Of a stretch of 64,000 nucleotides of DNA, positions 46,510 through 56,362 are shown one piece after another. Where the stretch lies: the NCBI RefSeq assembly GCF_031882575.1, contig NZ_CP134772.1, forward strand, positions 5,615,001 to 5,679,000. The letters run 5' to 3'. The translations under genes were made by a program, and so were the position numbers. The notes under the pieces were generated by a model. It saw only the letters and a program-made list of their open reading frames with translations. It did no database searches and was not told the origin of the DNA. Each line of letters opens with the position of its first letter. The first letter of the stretch is position 1. The DNA is from Pseudomonas sp. VD-NE ins (GTDB lineage Bacteria; Pseudomonadota; Gammaproteobacteria; Pseudomonadales; Pseudomonadaceae).

Positions 46510-46725
46510 TCAGGGCCGCATAAAACCGTAGTCCTGTTCGTCGTCGAGATTTTCCGCCAGAAAGCGCAACTCGTCGGCCAGGTCTTCGGCGTTGCGCACG
46601 GCCTTGCTCTGCTGCACCACCGCACTGAGCAAGGCGCGCAAACTCAAACCCGGGTCAAAGCCCACCTCCTGCGCCATGTCCAGACTCTGCCGGGTCTCCT
46701 GCCTTGCCCACTCGTACACACTCAT
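46510..46725 (-). CDS. Conserved small protein of unknown function (71 aa)
   Basis: A 71-residue acidic, helical protein (MSVYEWARQETRQSLDMAQEV at the start). I do not recognise a named domain. It begins with a good ribosome site (AGGAG, 7 nt before the ATG at 46725), has no signal peptide or membrane segment, and shows normal third-position GC for the genome. It converges with yacG, 6 nt away. The 292-residue frame in which it lies extends far upstream only because the neighbouring permease gene is on the same strand in another frame. It is probably a conserved Pseudomonas hypothetical. Confidence 0.65.
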   Translation of the reverse strand: MSVYEWARQETRQSLDMAQEVGFDPGLSLRALLSAVVQQSKAVRNAEDLADELRFLAENLDDEQDYGFMRP

Positions 46726-46790
46726 GCCGCTGCTCCTGAAGGGATTTGCGCGAGCATGAAATTTCCCGCGCGTGGCGGGTTTGATGTGGA

Positions 46791-47480
46791 TCAAGACTTC
46801 GGATCGTCGTCCTTCCATGGCGCTGAAAGGTAGCGTGTGCGGTTGAAGGTCTCCAGCCATTCCGGGCTGAATACCACCAGCGCACTGACGATCATGCCGT
46901 TGATGAACGCCTCGGGGAAAATGATCAGCCACAAGTAACCGATGAAGTCTTCCAGCCATTCCGGCATGGCGAAAAGGCCGTCGTACCAGAGCAGCGTCAG
47001 GCTCAGGATCAGGCACAACAGGGCTGACAGCGCGGCGGCAAAAAAACCGGAACAGAAGATGTACACGAATGGATTGCGTGGCTGCGCACGCTCGACGAGG
47101 ATCGCCACACACTCGGTGACCAGCACCGGCAGCAGAATGAACAAGGCGCCATTGACCCCCATCGCCGCGAGATCCTGACGCCCGAGCAGCACCAGTCCGA
47201 TCTGTGCCACCAGCCCGCCAATGATCGCCAGCGGCCAGTCCAGCAACAGGGTTACCGCCGTCATGCCGAGGAAGTGATACGACACGCCCGTGTCGAAATC
47301 CCTGCGCATCAACCACAACAGAAACAACGCAAACACGGTGCCGAACAGCAGATGCTGGCGCCGGCTGTCGCTGAACAACTCGACCCACGGCGCCCGCACG
47401 ATCGCCCAGAGCAGCACCGGCAGATAAATCAGCCAGCCGAGCGTCAGGCTCGCCGAGGACAACAGTTCAGCTCCAATCAT
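46791..47480 (-). CDS. CbiM-like energy-coupling-factor permease
   Basis: Integral membrane protein of 229 residues with about six hydrophobic helices. It looks like the CbiM/NikM substrate-capture component of ECF transporters for cobalt or nickel: RRDFDTGVSYHFLGMTAVTLLLDWPLAIIGG, then DLAAMGVNGALFILLPVLVTE, and FPEAFINGMIVSALVVFSPEWLETF at the end. No ATPase or CbiN/CbiQ partner is next to it. A GTG/ATG region upstream offers other starts, and I take the ATG at 47480. The gene may be Pseudomonas-specific and could have a solitary role. Confidence 0.75.
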   Translation of the reverse strand: MIGAELLSSASLTLGWLIYLPVLLWAIVRAPWVELFSDSRRQHLLFGTVFALFLLWLMRRDFDTGVSYHFLGMTAVTLLLDWPLAIIGGLVAQIGLVLLGRQDLAAMGVNGALFILLPVLVTECVAILVERAQPRNPFVYIFCSGFFAAALSALLCLILSLTLLWYDGLFAMPEWLEDFIGYLWLIIFPEAFINGMIVSALVVFSPEWLETFNRTRYLSAPWKDDDPKS

Positions 47481-47510
47481 GACCCTCACCTTTGCGACGA
47501 CGCATTCCCT

Positions 47511-47588
47511 GTAGGAGCTGCCGAAGGCTGCGATCTTTTGATCTTGCTCCTTTAAAGTCAAAAGATCGCAGCCTTCAGCAGCTCCTAC
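47511..47588. repeat. Extragenic inverted repeat, GTAGGAGCTGC family
   Basis: 78-bp palindrome: GTAGGAGCTGCCGAAGGCTG on the left, GCAGCCTTCAGCAGCTCCTAC-type on the right, with GATCTTTTGATC near the centre. It lies between the divergent CbiM-like and DUF1780 genes. Confidence 0.88.
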
Positions 47589-47672
47589 AAGTGCGCGATG
47601 ACGCGGCGGTTTGTAAGCATCAGCCCAAGCAAAGCTTTCTGCTTGTCGCAATTGAACGCTAAGCTTGGGCTT

Positions 47673-48299
47673 ATGGATGACTCAGATTATTTACGCCTGC
47701 TGACCATCGCGGCCGAGCAGGCCAACGCCTTTCTGTCCAATGCCCGCAAATGGGAGCGTGAGCGTTGGGTCTGCCAGCGCCTGCTGCAAGGCCTGAACAT
47801 TCCCTACCGCGCCGACGAATTCGCGCCGGCCGGCGAACCGCCGGACGTGCTGTTTCGCGATGCCAATTTCGAGGTGTTCTTCGTGCTCGATGAGGGGCGC
47901 CGGCTCAACGACGAATGGCGCGATGAATTGCAGCGCCGCCGAAGCGCCTTTTCCCTCAGCCAACTGGTGCGCCGCGAAGCCAAGCCCAAGCGCATCCCGG
48001 CCAATGAATTCCTGATGCGACTGGCGCCGACCTTGCGCAAAAAAGCGCACAACTACAAGGAACGCGGTATGGATCTGGGCGAACTGGACATCATTGCTTT
48101 CGCCAGTCTTAAACGCGAGGTGCTGGATCTGAACAGCCATTTTCCGCCGCCAACCGAATATCTACGTCAAGGCTGGCGCTCGCTGTCACTCGTCGGCCCG
48201 ACGTTTGCCCGTGTGCTGTTCGCCCACCCGGACGCGCCGGACTTTCTGCGCAGCAACCTCGGTCGCAGCATTGTCTTTGATGTGGGAATCAGTCTGTGA
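47673..48299 (+). CDS. DUF1780 domain-containing protein
   Basis: Cytoplasmic protein of 208 residues, conserved in Pseudomonas and of unknown function. Recognisable are MDDSDYLRLLTIAAEQANAFLSNARKWERERWVC at the N-terminus, DVLFRDANFEVFFVLDEGRRLNDEWR in the middle and DIIAFASLKREVLDLNSHFPPP towards the end. The D...E-x-F/V pattern loosely recalls PD-(D/E)xK nucleases, and I note it only as a possibility. The ATG at 47673 is chosen over the longer frame from 47598. The stop overlaps the GTG start of the MOSC gene. Confidence 0.85.
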   Translation: MDDSDYLRLLTIAAEQANAFLSNARKWERERWVCQRLLQGLNIPYRADEFAPAGEPPDVLFRDANFEVFFVLDEGRRLNDEWRDELQRRRSAFSLSQLVRREAKPKRIPANEFLMRLAPTLRKKAHNYKERGMDLGELDIIAFASLKREVLDLNSHFPPPTEYLRQGWRSLSLVGPTFARVLFAHPDAPDFLRSNLGRSIVFDVGISL

Positions 48300-48823
48300 C
48301 GCCACTTCAGCAATTGATCGCCGATGTGCCGCAGACTGGGCGTGTGCGCTGGATCGGCGTGCGCCCCGAGTCGCGTGGGTCGATGATCGAACTCGATGCG
48401 GTGGAAGCGCGGCTGGAAGCTGGACTGACCGGCGACCACGCCCGCCCCGGTGTGCGTAACGCGCGGCAGGTGACGCTGATTCAGTGGGAACATCTGCCGG
48501 TGATCAGCGCATTGATGGGGCGCCCCGATGATCAACCTGTCAGGCCTGAAGATCTGCGGCGCAATCTGGTTATCAGCGGTATCAATTTGTTTAGCCTGAA
48601 GGGTCGGCGCTTTCGCATCGGTCAGGCAATATTCGAAACCACGGGCTGGTGTCAGCCCTGCGCACGGCTGCAGAACAACCTTGGCCCGGGCACCTTTCAA
48701 GCGGTGCGCGGGCATGGCGGAATTACCGCGCGAGTGTTACAAAGCGGGATCATTCGCCTCGAAGACCGGGTGAGCGTCGAGCCGGTTCCGGACAGCGGCT
48801 ATGCTGCGTTCAACCCCGGATAA
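48296..48823 (+). CDS. MOSC domain-containing protein
   Basis: Protein of 175 residues made of one MOSC domain, the fold of the molybdenum cofactor sulfurase C-terminus. The conserved Cys that carries the active sulfur or binds Moco is in TTGWCQPCARLQNNLG, and RNLVISGINLFSLKGRRFRIG is the typical preceding beta strand. It could handle molybdenum cofactor or other sulfur transfers. The start is a GTG overlapping the DUF1780 stop (GTGA), which suggests translational coupling. Confidence 0.87.
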   Translation: MTPLQQLIADVPQTGRVRWIGVRPESRGSMIELDAVEARLEAGLTGDHARPGVRNARQVTLIQWEHLPVISALMGRPDDQPVRPEDLRRNLVISGINLFSLKGRRFRIGQAIFETTGWCQPCARLQNNLGPGTFQAVRGHGGITARVLQSGIIRLEDRVSVEPVPDSGYAAFNPG

Positions 48824-48874
48824 AAACCGCTGTAGCTTCTGCCCATTCAGTAACGTCTACCTGACGAGGCAAAT

Positions 48875-49048
48875 ATGACCAGCCGCCTGAACCCCGAAGA
48901 CCAGAAACATGTCGAAGAGTACCTGCAACTGTCCCAACACCGAGTCGAGCGCCGGCCATTTCGGCCGTGGATGCTCCTGGTGCTGGTGCTGGCAGTGACC
49001 ATTGGTCTGGGCTTGTTGAGCCGATTTATCAGTTACCTGACGCTATGA
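48875..49048 (+). CDS. DUF3094 family small membrane protein
   Basis: A 57-residue protein, below the length of most gene finders. An amphipathic N-terminus (MTSRLNPEDQKHVEEYLQLS) leads to a basic segment (VERRPFRPW) and one membrane helix (about 33-53, MLLVLVLAVTIGLGLLSRFI). This layout and sequence match DUF3094 as I remember it in pseudomonads. The function is unknown. It follows the MOSC gene by about 50 nt and is followed by a long palindrome. Confidence 0.8.
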   Translation: MTSRLNPEDQKHVEEYLQLSQHRVERRPFRPWMLLVLVLAVTIGLGLLSRFISYLTL

Positions 49049-49055
49049 GCTGCAA

Positions 49056-49110
49056 GAGGGTCTGTTGACGTTTTATGACGAACCGCGTCATAAAACGTCA
49101 ACAGACCCTC
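49056..49110. repeat. Perfect 25-bp inverted repeat between DUF3094 and ndh
   Basis: Arms at 49056-49080 and 49086-49110 are exact complements, 25 bp each, around loop AACCG. The left arm reads GAGGGTCTGTTGACGTTTTA and onward. An outer GAGCT/AGCTC pair (49048-49052, 49111-49115) can extend it. There is no T tract, and it is not related to the REP families of this window. It may be a terminator, an RNA-stabilising stem or the remains of a mobile element. Confidence 0.85.
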
Positions 49111-49164
49111 AGCTCGCTTGGGTAACCGCACCGATTTCCTTTAAAAACCTTGCGAGTTATCCCT

Positions 49165-50463
49165 ATGTCCCATCGTATTGTTATTGTCGGCGGCGGCGCC
49201 GGCGGTCTGGAGTTGGCTACCCGTCTGGGTAAGACTCTGGGCAAACGCGGCACGGCCAGCGTGATGCTGGTCGACGCCAACCTGACGCACATCTGGAAGC
49301 CTCTGCTGCACGAAGTGGCCGCCGGCTCGCTGAACTCTTCCGAAGACGAACTCAACTATGTTGCCCAGGCCAAATGGAACCACTTCGAGTTCCAGCTGGG
49401 GCGCATGAGCGGGCTCGATCGCGCGCAGAAGAAAATTCAACTGGCAGCGACTTACGACGAAAACGGCGTCGAACTGGTGCCGGCACGTGAAGTGCAGTAC
49501 GACTCGCTGGTGATCAGCGTCGGCAGCACCACCAACGATTTCGGCACGCAGGGCGCGGCGCAGCACTGCCTGTTCCTCGACACGCGCAAACAGGCCGAGC
49601 GCTTCCACCAGCAACTGCTGAATCACTATCTGCGTGCCCATGCCGGGCAAACCGATGTGGTCGAGCAGATCAGCGTCGCGATCGTCGGCGCTGGCGCCAC
49701 GGGCGTCGAGCTGGCGGCAGAACTGCACAATGCCGCCCATGAACTGGCGGCGTATGGTCTGGACCGGATCAAACCGGAAAACATGCACATCACCCTGATC
49801 GAAGCCGGGCCACGGGTGTTGCCTGCCCTGCCGGAGCGCATCAGCGGGCCCGTGCACAAGACCCTGGAAAAACTCGGGGTCAATGTGATGACCAACGCTT
49901 CGGTCAGCGAAGTGACCGCCGATAGCCTGATCACTGCCGATGGCAATGAGATCAAGGCCAGCCTGAAGGTCTGGGCGGCGGGTATTCGCGCACCGGGTTT
50001 CCTCAAGGACATCGACGGCCTGGAAACCAACCGCATCAATCAGCTGCAAGTGTTACCGACCCTGCAAACCACCCGTGACGAGAACATCTTCGCCTTCGGT
50101 GATTGCGCTGCGTGCCCACAACCGGGCACCGATCGCAATGTGCCGCCGCGTGCACAAGCCGCGCACCAACAGGCGTCTCTGCTGGCCAAGTCGCTGAAAT
50201 TGCGCATCGAAGGCAAGACCCTGCCGGAGTACAAGTACACCGACTACGGCTCACTGATCTCGCTGTCGAGTTTTTCGGCTGTGGGTAACTTGATGGGCAA
50301 CCTGACCGGCAGCGTGATGCTCGAAGGCTGGCTGGCGCGGATGTTTTACGTGTCGCTGTACCGCATGCACCAGATGGCGTTGTACGGGCCGTTCCGCACG
50401 GCGATGCTGATGCTGGGCAGCAAGATTGGCCGTGGCACTGAACCGCGTCTGAAACTGCACTAA
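49165..50463 (+). CDS. ndh: Type II NADH dehydrogenase
   Basis: Membrane-associated single-subunit flavoprotein that passes electrons from NADH to ubiquinone without pumping protons. The 432 residues have the FAD-binding GGGAGGLELAT (about 8-18), NADH-binding VAIVGAGATGVELAAEL (about 172-188), the second FAD motif DENIFAFGDCAACPQPG and the C-terminal membrane-anchoring region with hydrophobic, Met-rich MFYVSLYRMHQMALYGPFRTAMLM. The ATG at 49165 gives the normal MSHRIVIVGGG start. The longer frame begins in the preceding palindrome region. Confidence 0.94.
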   Translation: MSHRIVIVGGGAGGLELATRLGKTLGKRGTASVMLVDANLTHIWKPLLHEVAAGSLNSSEDELNYVAQAKWNHFEFQLGRMSGLDRAQKKIQLAATYDENGVELVPAREVQYDSLVISVGSTTNDFGTQGAAQHCLFLDTRKQAERFHQQLLNHYLRAHAGQTDVVEQISVAIVGAGATGVELAAELHNAAHELAAYGLDRIKPENMHITLIEAGPRVLPALPERISGPVHKTLEKLGVNVMTNASVSEVTADSLITADGNEIKASLKVWAAGIRAPGFLKDIDGLETNRINQLQVLPTLQTTRDENIFAFGDCAACPQPGTDRNVPPRAQAAHQQASLLAKSLKLRIEGKTLPEYKYTDYGSLISLSSFSAVGNLMGNLTGSVMLEGWLARMFYVSLYRMHQMALYGPFRTAMLMLGSKIGRGTEPRLKLH

Positions 50464-50468
50464 AACCT

Positions 50469-50555
50469 GTGGGAGCGGGCTTGCTCGCGAAAGCTTCTGA
50501 TCAGTCGCATCAACATTGACTGACAGAACGCTTTCGCGAGCAAGCTCGCTCCCAC
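50469..50555. repeat. REP doublet, GTGGGAGCGGGC/GCTCGCTCCCAC
   Basis: 87-bp inverted pair after ndh. The left arm has GCGGGC and the right arm GCTCGC, so the outer part pairs with one wobble. Confidence 0.88.
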
Positions 50556-50750
50556 AATGTTTTGTGTTGATCGAAAGATCTGTTTCGTACTGTATCCCCG
50601 CCCCACATTTCCGACCTTCGCTTACAAACTCCCCTGCTGCGCGACACAGACGCGATACACCGCGACCGCTTAATGGCCACACCCGAGCAACACCTGCTCA
50701 GGCAATCGTCCTTAACGTGTGGTTGCGCAGTGCAGCCCAGGAGAATGTAA

Positions 50751-51158
50751 ATGTCCCGTACTTCGTCCCTCGGTAAAAAATCCATTGGCCTGATCGGCGC
50801 AGCCCTGGCGGGCGGCTTGATGTTGTCCGGTTCGGTGTTTGCCGCCCAGCCACTGGCGCAGGGCTACATGGTTGCGTCGGCGGAAACCTCGGTGAAAGCG
50901 CCGGAAGGCAAATGCGGTGAAGGTAAATGCGGCGACGCCTCAATGGCCAAGACGGACAGCGATGGTGACGGCAAGGTCTCCCGCGCCGAATTTCTGAAAG
51001 TCGCGCCGAAGTCAGACTTCGACAAGATCGACACCAACCATGACGGTTTCATCGACGAGCAAGAGGCCTACAACAACGTGAAGGCCAACTTTGAAGCCAA
51101 CGGCAAGAAGATGCCAAAAGGCTTGTTCGAGCACCTGAAAGATCAAGACGGCGCTTGA
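50751..51158 (+). CDS. EF-hand protein with tandem EGKCG motifs (HvfA/BufA-like)
   Basis: Exported protein of 135 residues. A long signal peptide (about 1-31, with GAALAGGLMLSGSVFAA) is followed by EGKCGEGKCG at 52-61 and two EF-hand loops, D69-E80 (DSDGDGKVSRAE) and D94-E105 (DTNHDGFIDEQE), both with the calcium ligand pattern. EGKCG repeats are the sites that DUF692/MNIO enzymes convert to thiooxazoles in the HvfA/bufferin precursor family, which bind copper. No MNIO gene is next to it: the neighbours are ndh and a chemoreceptor. So it may be a simple calcium-binding protein or an orphan precursor. AGGAG lies 7 nt before the ATG. Confidence 0.8.
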   Translation: MSRTSSLGKKSIGLIGAALAGGLMLSGSVFAAQPLAQGYMVASAETSVKAPEGKCGEGKCGDASMAKTDSDGDGKVSRAEFLKVAPKSDFDKIDTNHDGFIDEQEAYNNVKANFEANGKKMPKGLFEHLKDQDGA

Positions 51159-51173
51159 TCGACAGTAAAAAAC

Positions 51174-51207
51174 AAGCCGCGCTTCTCCTGAGAGAAACGC
51201 GGCTTTT
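51174..51207 (+). terminator. Rho-independent terminator of the EF-hand gene
   Basis: Stem AAGCCGCG/CGCGGCTT with an inner CTTCTC/GAGAG stem, then TTTTT. It may also serve the convergent chemoreceptor gene. Confidence 0.88.
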
Positions 51208-51221
51208 TCACGTCTGCCCGT

Positions 51222-52919
<1,698 letters not shown>

Positions 52920-52973
52920 CTATCGGCAGGTTGTATGATGACTTGAAGGGGAAATGAGTTTTTGTCGGACAAA

Positions 52974-53009
52974 AAAAATCCCCGTATCTTTCGATACGAG
53001 GATTTTTAA
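52974..53009 (-). terminator. Terminator at the end of the tRNA cluster
   Basis: On the minus strand AAATCCTCGTATC/GATACGGGGATTT with a GAAA loop, then eight T. Confidence 0.88.
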
Positions 53010-53011
53010 TA

Positions 53012-53088
53012 TGGTCGGGGTAAGGGGATTCGAACTCCTGACATCCTGCTCCCAAAGCAGGCGCGCTACCGGACTGCGCTATACCCCG
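53012..53088 (-). tRNA. tRNA-Pro (TGG), copy 2
   Basis: 77 nt including encoded CCA. The 7-bp acceptor stem CGGGGTA/TACCCCG, anticodon loop TTTGGGA (anticodon TGG) and TTCGAAT T-loop are intact. Identical in sequence to the copy at 53267. It is the last tRNA of the cluster, separated from tRNA-Lys by a terminator-like hairpin. Confidence 0.97.
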
Positions 53089-53090
53089 GT

Positions 53091-53120
53091 AAAAAAAAGG
53101 CGACCTTTCAAAGATCGCCT
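53091..53120 (-). terminator. Internal terminator-like hairpin before the distal tRNA-Pro
   Basis: On the minus strand AGGCGA/TCGCCT around TCTTTGAAAGG, followed by eight T that end 2 nt before tRNA-Pro. It would end the Asn-Pro-Lys transcript before the last tRNA. Confidence 0.8.
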
Positions 53121-53185
53121 TCTTCGATCAGCGCTTTTGGCCTCTGATCTTAAGATTCGATCCCAGCGTTAACTGGTTTCAAAAA

Positions 53186-53261
53186 TGGTGGGTCGTGTGG
53201 GATTCGAACCTACGACCAATTGGTTAAAAGCCAACTGCTCTACCAACTGAGCTAACGACCC
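53186..53261 (-). tRNA. tRNA-Lys (TTT)
   Basis: 76 nt with CCA. Acceptor stem GGGTCGT/ACGACCC and anticodon loop CTTTTAA (TTT) are read on the minus strand. It lies between the two identical tRNA-Pro copies. Confidence 0.97.
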
Positions 53262-53266
53262 AAAAA

Positions 53267-53343
53267 TGGTCGGGGTAAGGGGATTCGAACTCCTGACATC
53301 CTGCTCCCAAAGCAGGCGCGCTACCGGACTGCGCTATACCCCG
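53267..53343 (-). tRNA. tRNA-Pro (TGG), copy 1
   Basis: 77 nt, same sequence as copy 2. Follows tRNA-Asn in the transcript by 9 nt. Confidence 0.97.
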
Positions 53344-53352
53344 GTTTGAAAT

Positions 53353-53428
53353 TGGCTCCGTGACCAGGACTCGAACCTGGGACCCAATGATTAACAGTCA
53401 TTTGCTCTACCGACTGAGCTATCACGGA
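53353..53428 (-). tRNA. tRNA-Asn (GTT)
   Basis: 76 nt with CCA. Acceptor stem TCCGTGA/TCACGGA, anticodon loop TGTTAAT (GTT). First tRNA of the cluster. Confidence 0.97.
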
Positions 53429-53512
53429 ACTACATATTTCAATTTACAACGGTGAAACTTGTTGCATCTAGTCACTCGTTCGCATCGCTGCGTTCGTGTG
53501 TCTGAGGCGCGC

Positions 53513-53540
53513 TATTCTACAACCTAGAACACCTCTGTCA
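53513..53540 (-). promoter_or_regulatory. Promoter of the tRNA cluster
   Basis: On the minus strand a perfect TTGACA (53540-53535) and TAGAAT (53518-53513) with 16-bp spacing, giving a start near 53506, about 78 nt upstream of tRNA-Asn. The GCGCGCC after the -10 is a GC-rich discriminator, as at stringently controlled promoters, where DksA (also in this window) acts. Confidence 0.8.
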
Positions 53541-53672
53541 ACCCCCTAAATTGCTTTCAAGTTAATGATTTGCAACTTATTTCAGATTTCAACTCAGTGA
53601 GCTGAGACCGTCTTGGCGACTGACTGCGGGGCGCACTTTACAAGCCTTTTCCTTTGAGTTCAACAGCCTAAC
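53541..53672. other. Intergenic region between the tRNA promoter and the clpB terminator
   Basis: About 130 nt, AT-richer than its surroundings. I see no gene, promoter or repeat in it. Confidence 0.5.
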
Positions 53673-53702
53673 GAAAAAAAAGGCCTCACGAGGTGAGGCC
53701 TT
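53673..53702 (-). terminator. Rho-independent terminator of clpB
   Basis: Stem AAGGCCTCAC/GTGAGGCCTT with a 3-nt loop, followed on the minus strand by eight T. Confidence 0.93.
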
Positions 53703-53725
53703 CCTTTTTTCATTGGCGCTTTGAC

Positions 53726-56290
53726 TCAGTTGAAAACGATTTCGTCGTTCTCGACCTTGCCGGTCGCCGTGTCGCCTGGCATGAAGTGACCCGAGAGGAT
53801 CAATTGCGCCAGCGGGTTTTCGATCCAGCGCTGAATCGCCCGTTTCAAGGGACGTGCGCCATACACCGGGTCGTAACCAACAGCGATCAGCTTGTCCATT
53901 GCCTCTGGACTGAGTTCCAGCTTCAGCTCGCGCTCGGCCAGACGAGTACGCAGACGGCCCAACTGGATCTCGGTAATGCCCGCAATCTGATCCCGTGCCA
54001 AAGGCTCGAAGATCACCACTTCGTCGACCCGGTTGATGAACTCCGGACGGAAGTGCGACGTCAGCGCATCCATGACGGCAGCACGCTGAGCCTCGCGATC
54101 ACCGACCAGCTCCTGAATCTGCACAGAGCCGAGGTTCGAGGTCATGACGATCACGGTATTGCGGAAGTCCACCGTGCGGCCATGGCTGTCGGTCAGGCGA
54201 CCATCCTCGAGCACTTGCAGCAAGATGTTGAACACATCCGGATGCGCCTTCTCGACTTCGTCCAGCAGGATCACCGAATAAGGCTTGCGACGTACCGCCT
54301 CAGTCAGGTAACCGCCCTCTTCATAACCGACGTATCCCGGTGGCGCACCGATCAAGCGAGCCACGGAATGTTTCTCCATGAACTCGGACATGTCGATCCG
54401 TACCATCGCCTCTTCCGTATCAAAGAGGAATTCGGCCAGCGCCTTGCACAGCTCGGTTTTACCGACACCGGTCGGGCCGAGGAACATGAACGAGCCGCTC
54501 GGACGATTCGGGTCGGACAATCCGGCCCGCGAACGCCGTACCGCGTTGGCCACAGCGACCACCGCCTCTTCCTGACCGATCACCCGTTTGTGCAACAGGC
54601 TTTCCATCTTCATCAGCTTGTCGCGCTCGCCTTCGAGCATTTTCGACACTGGAATGCCGGTCCACTTCGACACAACTTCGGCAATCTCTTCCTCAGTCAC
54701 CTTGCTGCGCAGCAACTGGTTCTCGCTCTTGCCGTGCTGATCGACCATTTGCAGGCTGCGTTCCAGATCCGGGATCACCCCGTACTGCAATTCGGCCATG
54801 CGATTGAGGTCGCCTTTACGGCGCGCGGCCTCCAGCTCCTGACGCGACTGTTCGATCTTCTGCTGAATCTGTGCAGAACCCTGCACCTCGGCTTTTTCCG
54901 AGTTCCAGATTTCTTCCAGATCGGAATACTCGCGTTCGAGGCGGACAATTTCTTCCTGGAGTTTCTCCAGACGTTTCATCGCCGCTTCGTCGCTTTCTTT
55001 CTTCAGCGCCTGGGATTCCACCTTCAACTGAATCAGGCGACGTTCCAGGCGATCGAGCACTTCCGGCTTGGAGTCGATTTCCATGCGGATGCGGCTGGCG
55101 GCCTCGTCGATCAGGTCGATGGCCTTGTCGGGCAACTGCCGGTCAGTGATGTAGCGATGGCTGAGCTTGGCCGCGGCGATGATCGCGCCGTCGGTGATTG
55201 CCACCTTGTGGTGAACCTCGTAACGCTCTTTAAGGCCACGCAGGATGGCAATGGTGTCTTCTTCGCTCGGCTCATCCACCAGGACTTTCTGGAAGCGTCG
55301 CTCAAGCGCCGCGTCCTTCTCTATATATTGGCGGTACTCGTTGAGCGTGGTCGCGCCAACGCAGTGCAACTCACCGCGCGCCAGCGCAGGCTTGAGCATG
55401 TTGCCGGCATCCATCGAGCCTTCGCCTTTACCGGCGCCAACCATGGTGTGCAGTTCGTCGATAAACAGAATGATCTGCCCTTCCTGCTTCGACAGCTCGT
55501 TGAGCAGCGATTTCAGGCGTTCTTCGAATTCACCGCGATACTTGGCACCGGCAATCAGCGCGCCCATATCCAGCGAGAGCAGACGCTTGCCTTTGAGGCC
55601 GTCCGGCACTTCGCCGTTGATGATGCGCTGGGCCAGACCTTCGGCAATCGCGGTTTTACCCACGCCAGGTTCGCCGATCAGCACCGGATTGTTCTTGGTG
55701 CGGCGTTGCAGAACCTGAATGGTGCGACGAATTTCGTCATCACGACCGATCACCGGATCGAGCTTGCCGTCTTCGGCGCGCTTGGTCAGGTCGACGGTGT
55801 ATTTATCCAGCGCTTGGCGCGACTCTTCGTGGTTGGCGTCGTTTACCGCTTCGCCGCCACGCAGGTTGTTGATCGCGTTTTCCAGGGCTTTCTTGCTCAC
55901 GCCCTGGCCGAGCAGCAACTTGCCGAGCTTGCTGTTCTCGTCCATTGCAGCGAGCAACACCAGTTCACTGGAAATGAACTGGTCGCCCTTCTGCTGGGCC
56001 AGGCGGTCAGCCTGATTGAGCAGGCGCGCCAGATCCTGCGACATGTTGACGTCGCCGGTCGGGTTCTGGATTTTCGGTAATTGGTCGAGCTCTTTGGTCA
56101 GCTCTTTACGCAAGCTGTTGACGTCGAAGCCCACCTGCATCAGCAGAGGTTTGATCGAACCACCCTGCTGCTCAAGCATGGCTTGCATCAAGTGCGCCGG
56201 CTCAATCGCCGGATGATCGTGGCCAACCGCCAACGACTGGGCGTCGGACAAGGCCAACTGTAATTTGCTGGTTAAACGGTCTATTCGCAT
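53726..56290 (-). CDS. clpB: ATP-dependent disaggregase ClpB
   Basis: Hexameric AAA+ chaperone that rescues aggregated proteins with DnaK. The 854 residues have the N-domain with two Clp-N repeats (1-145), NBD1 with Walker [14 protein letters not shown] and Walker [14 protein letters not shown], the coiled-coil middle domain (about 410-525, heptads rich in Glu/Arg/Lys with a hydrophobic register), and NBD2 with Walker [15 protein letters not shown] and [13 protein letters not shown]. The sensor-2 [10 protein letters not shown] is intact. A heat-shock promoter is seen upstream. It follows the divergent-independent pgeF gene on the same strand. Confidence 0.97.
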   Translation of the reverse strand: MRIDRLTSKLQLALSDAQSLAVGHDHPAIEPAHLMQAMLEQQGGSIKPLLMQVGFDVNSLRKELTKELDQLPKIQNPTGDVNMSQDLARLLNQADRLAQQKGDQFISSELVLLAAMDENSKLGKLLLGQGVSKKALENAINNLRGGEAVNDANHEESRQALDKYTVDLTKRAEDGKLDPVIGRDDEIRRTIQVLQRRTKNNPVLIGEPGVGKTAIAEGLAQRIINGEVPDGLKGKRLLSLDMGALIAGAKYRGEFEERLKSLLNELSKQEGQIILFIDELHTMVGAGKGEGSMDAGNMLKPALARGELHCVGATTLNEYRQYIEKDAALERRFQKVLVDEPSEEDTIAILRGLKERYEVHHKVAITDGAIIAAAKLSHRYITDRQLPDKAIDLIDEAASRIRMEIDSKPEVLDRLERRLIQLKVESQALKKESDEAAMKRLEKLQEEIVRLEREYSDLEEIWNSEKAEVQGSAQIQQKIEQSRQELEAARRKGDLNRMAELQYGVIPDLERSLQMVDQHGKSENQLLRSKVTEEEIAEVVSKWTGIPVSKMLEGERDKLMKMESLLHKRVIGQEEAVVAVANAVRRSRAGLSDPNRPSGSFMFLGPTGVGKTELCKALAEFLFDTEEAMVRIDMSEFMEKHSVARLIGAPPGYVGYEEGGYLTEAVRRKPYSVILLDEVEKAHPDVFNILLQVLEDGRLTDSHGRTVDFRNTVIVMTSNLGSVQIQELVGDREAQRAAVMDALTSHFRPEFINRVDEVVIFEPLARDQIAGITEIQLGRLRTRLAERELKLELSPEAMDKLIAVGYDPVYGARPLKRAIQRWIENPLAQLILSGHFMPGDTATGKVENDEIVFN

Positions 56291-56362
56291 AAGTCACCTT
56301 CCTTTTGAGCAGGCCGGACCTAAAAACCATCCTGAATAAAGAAACCTGCCAGATACCCCTAT

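Noticed and set aside
53693..56080. 795-codon frame on the plus strand opposite clpB
   Set aside because: Starts in the clpB terminator and mirrors clpB codons. No domain recognised.
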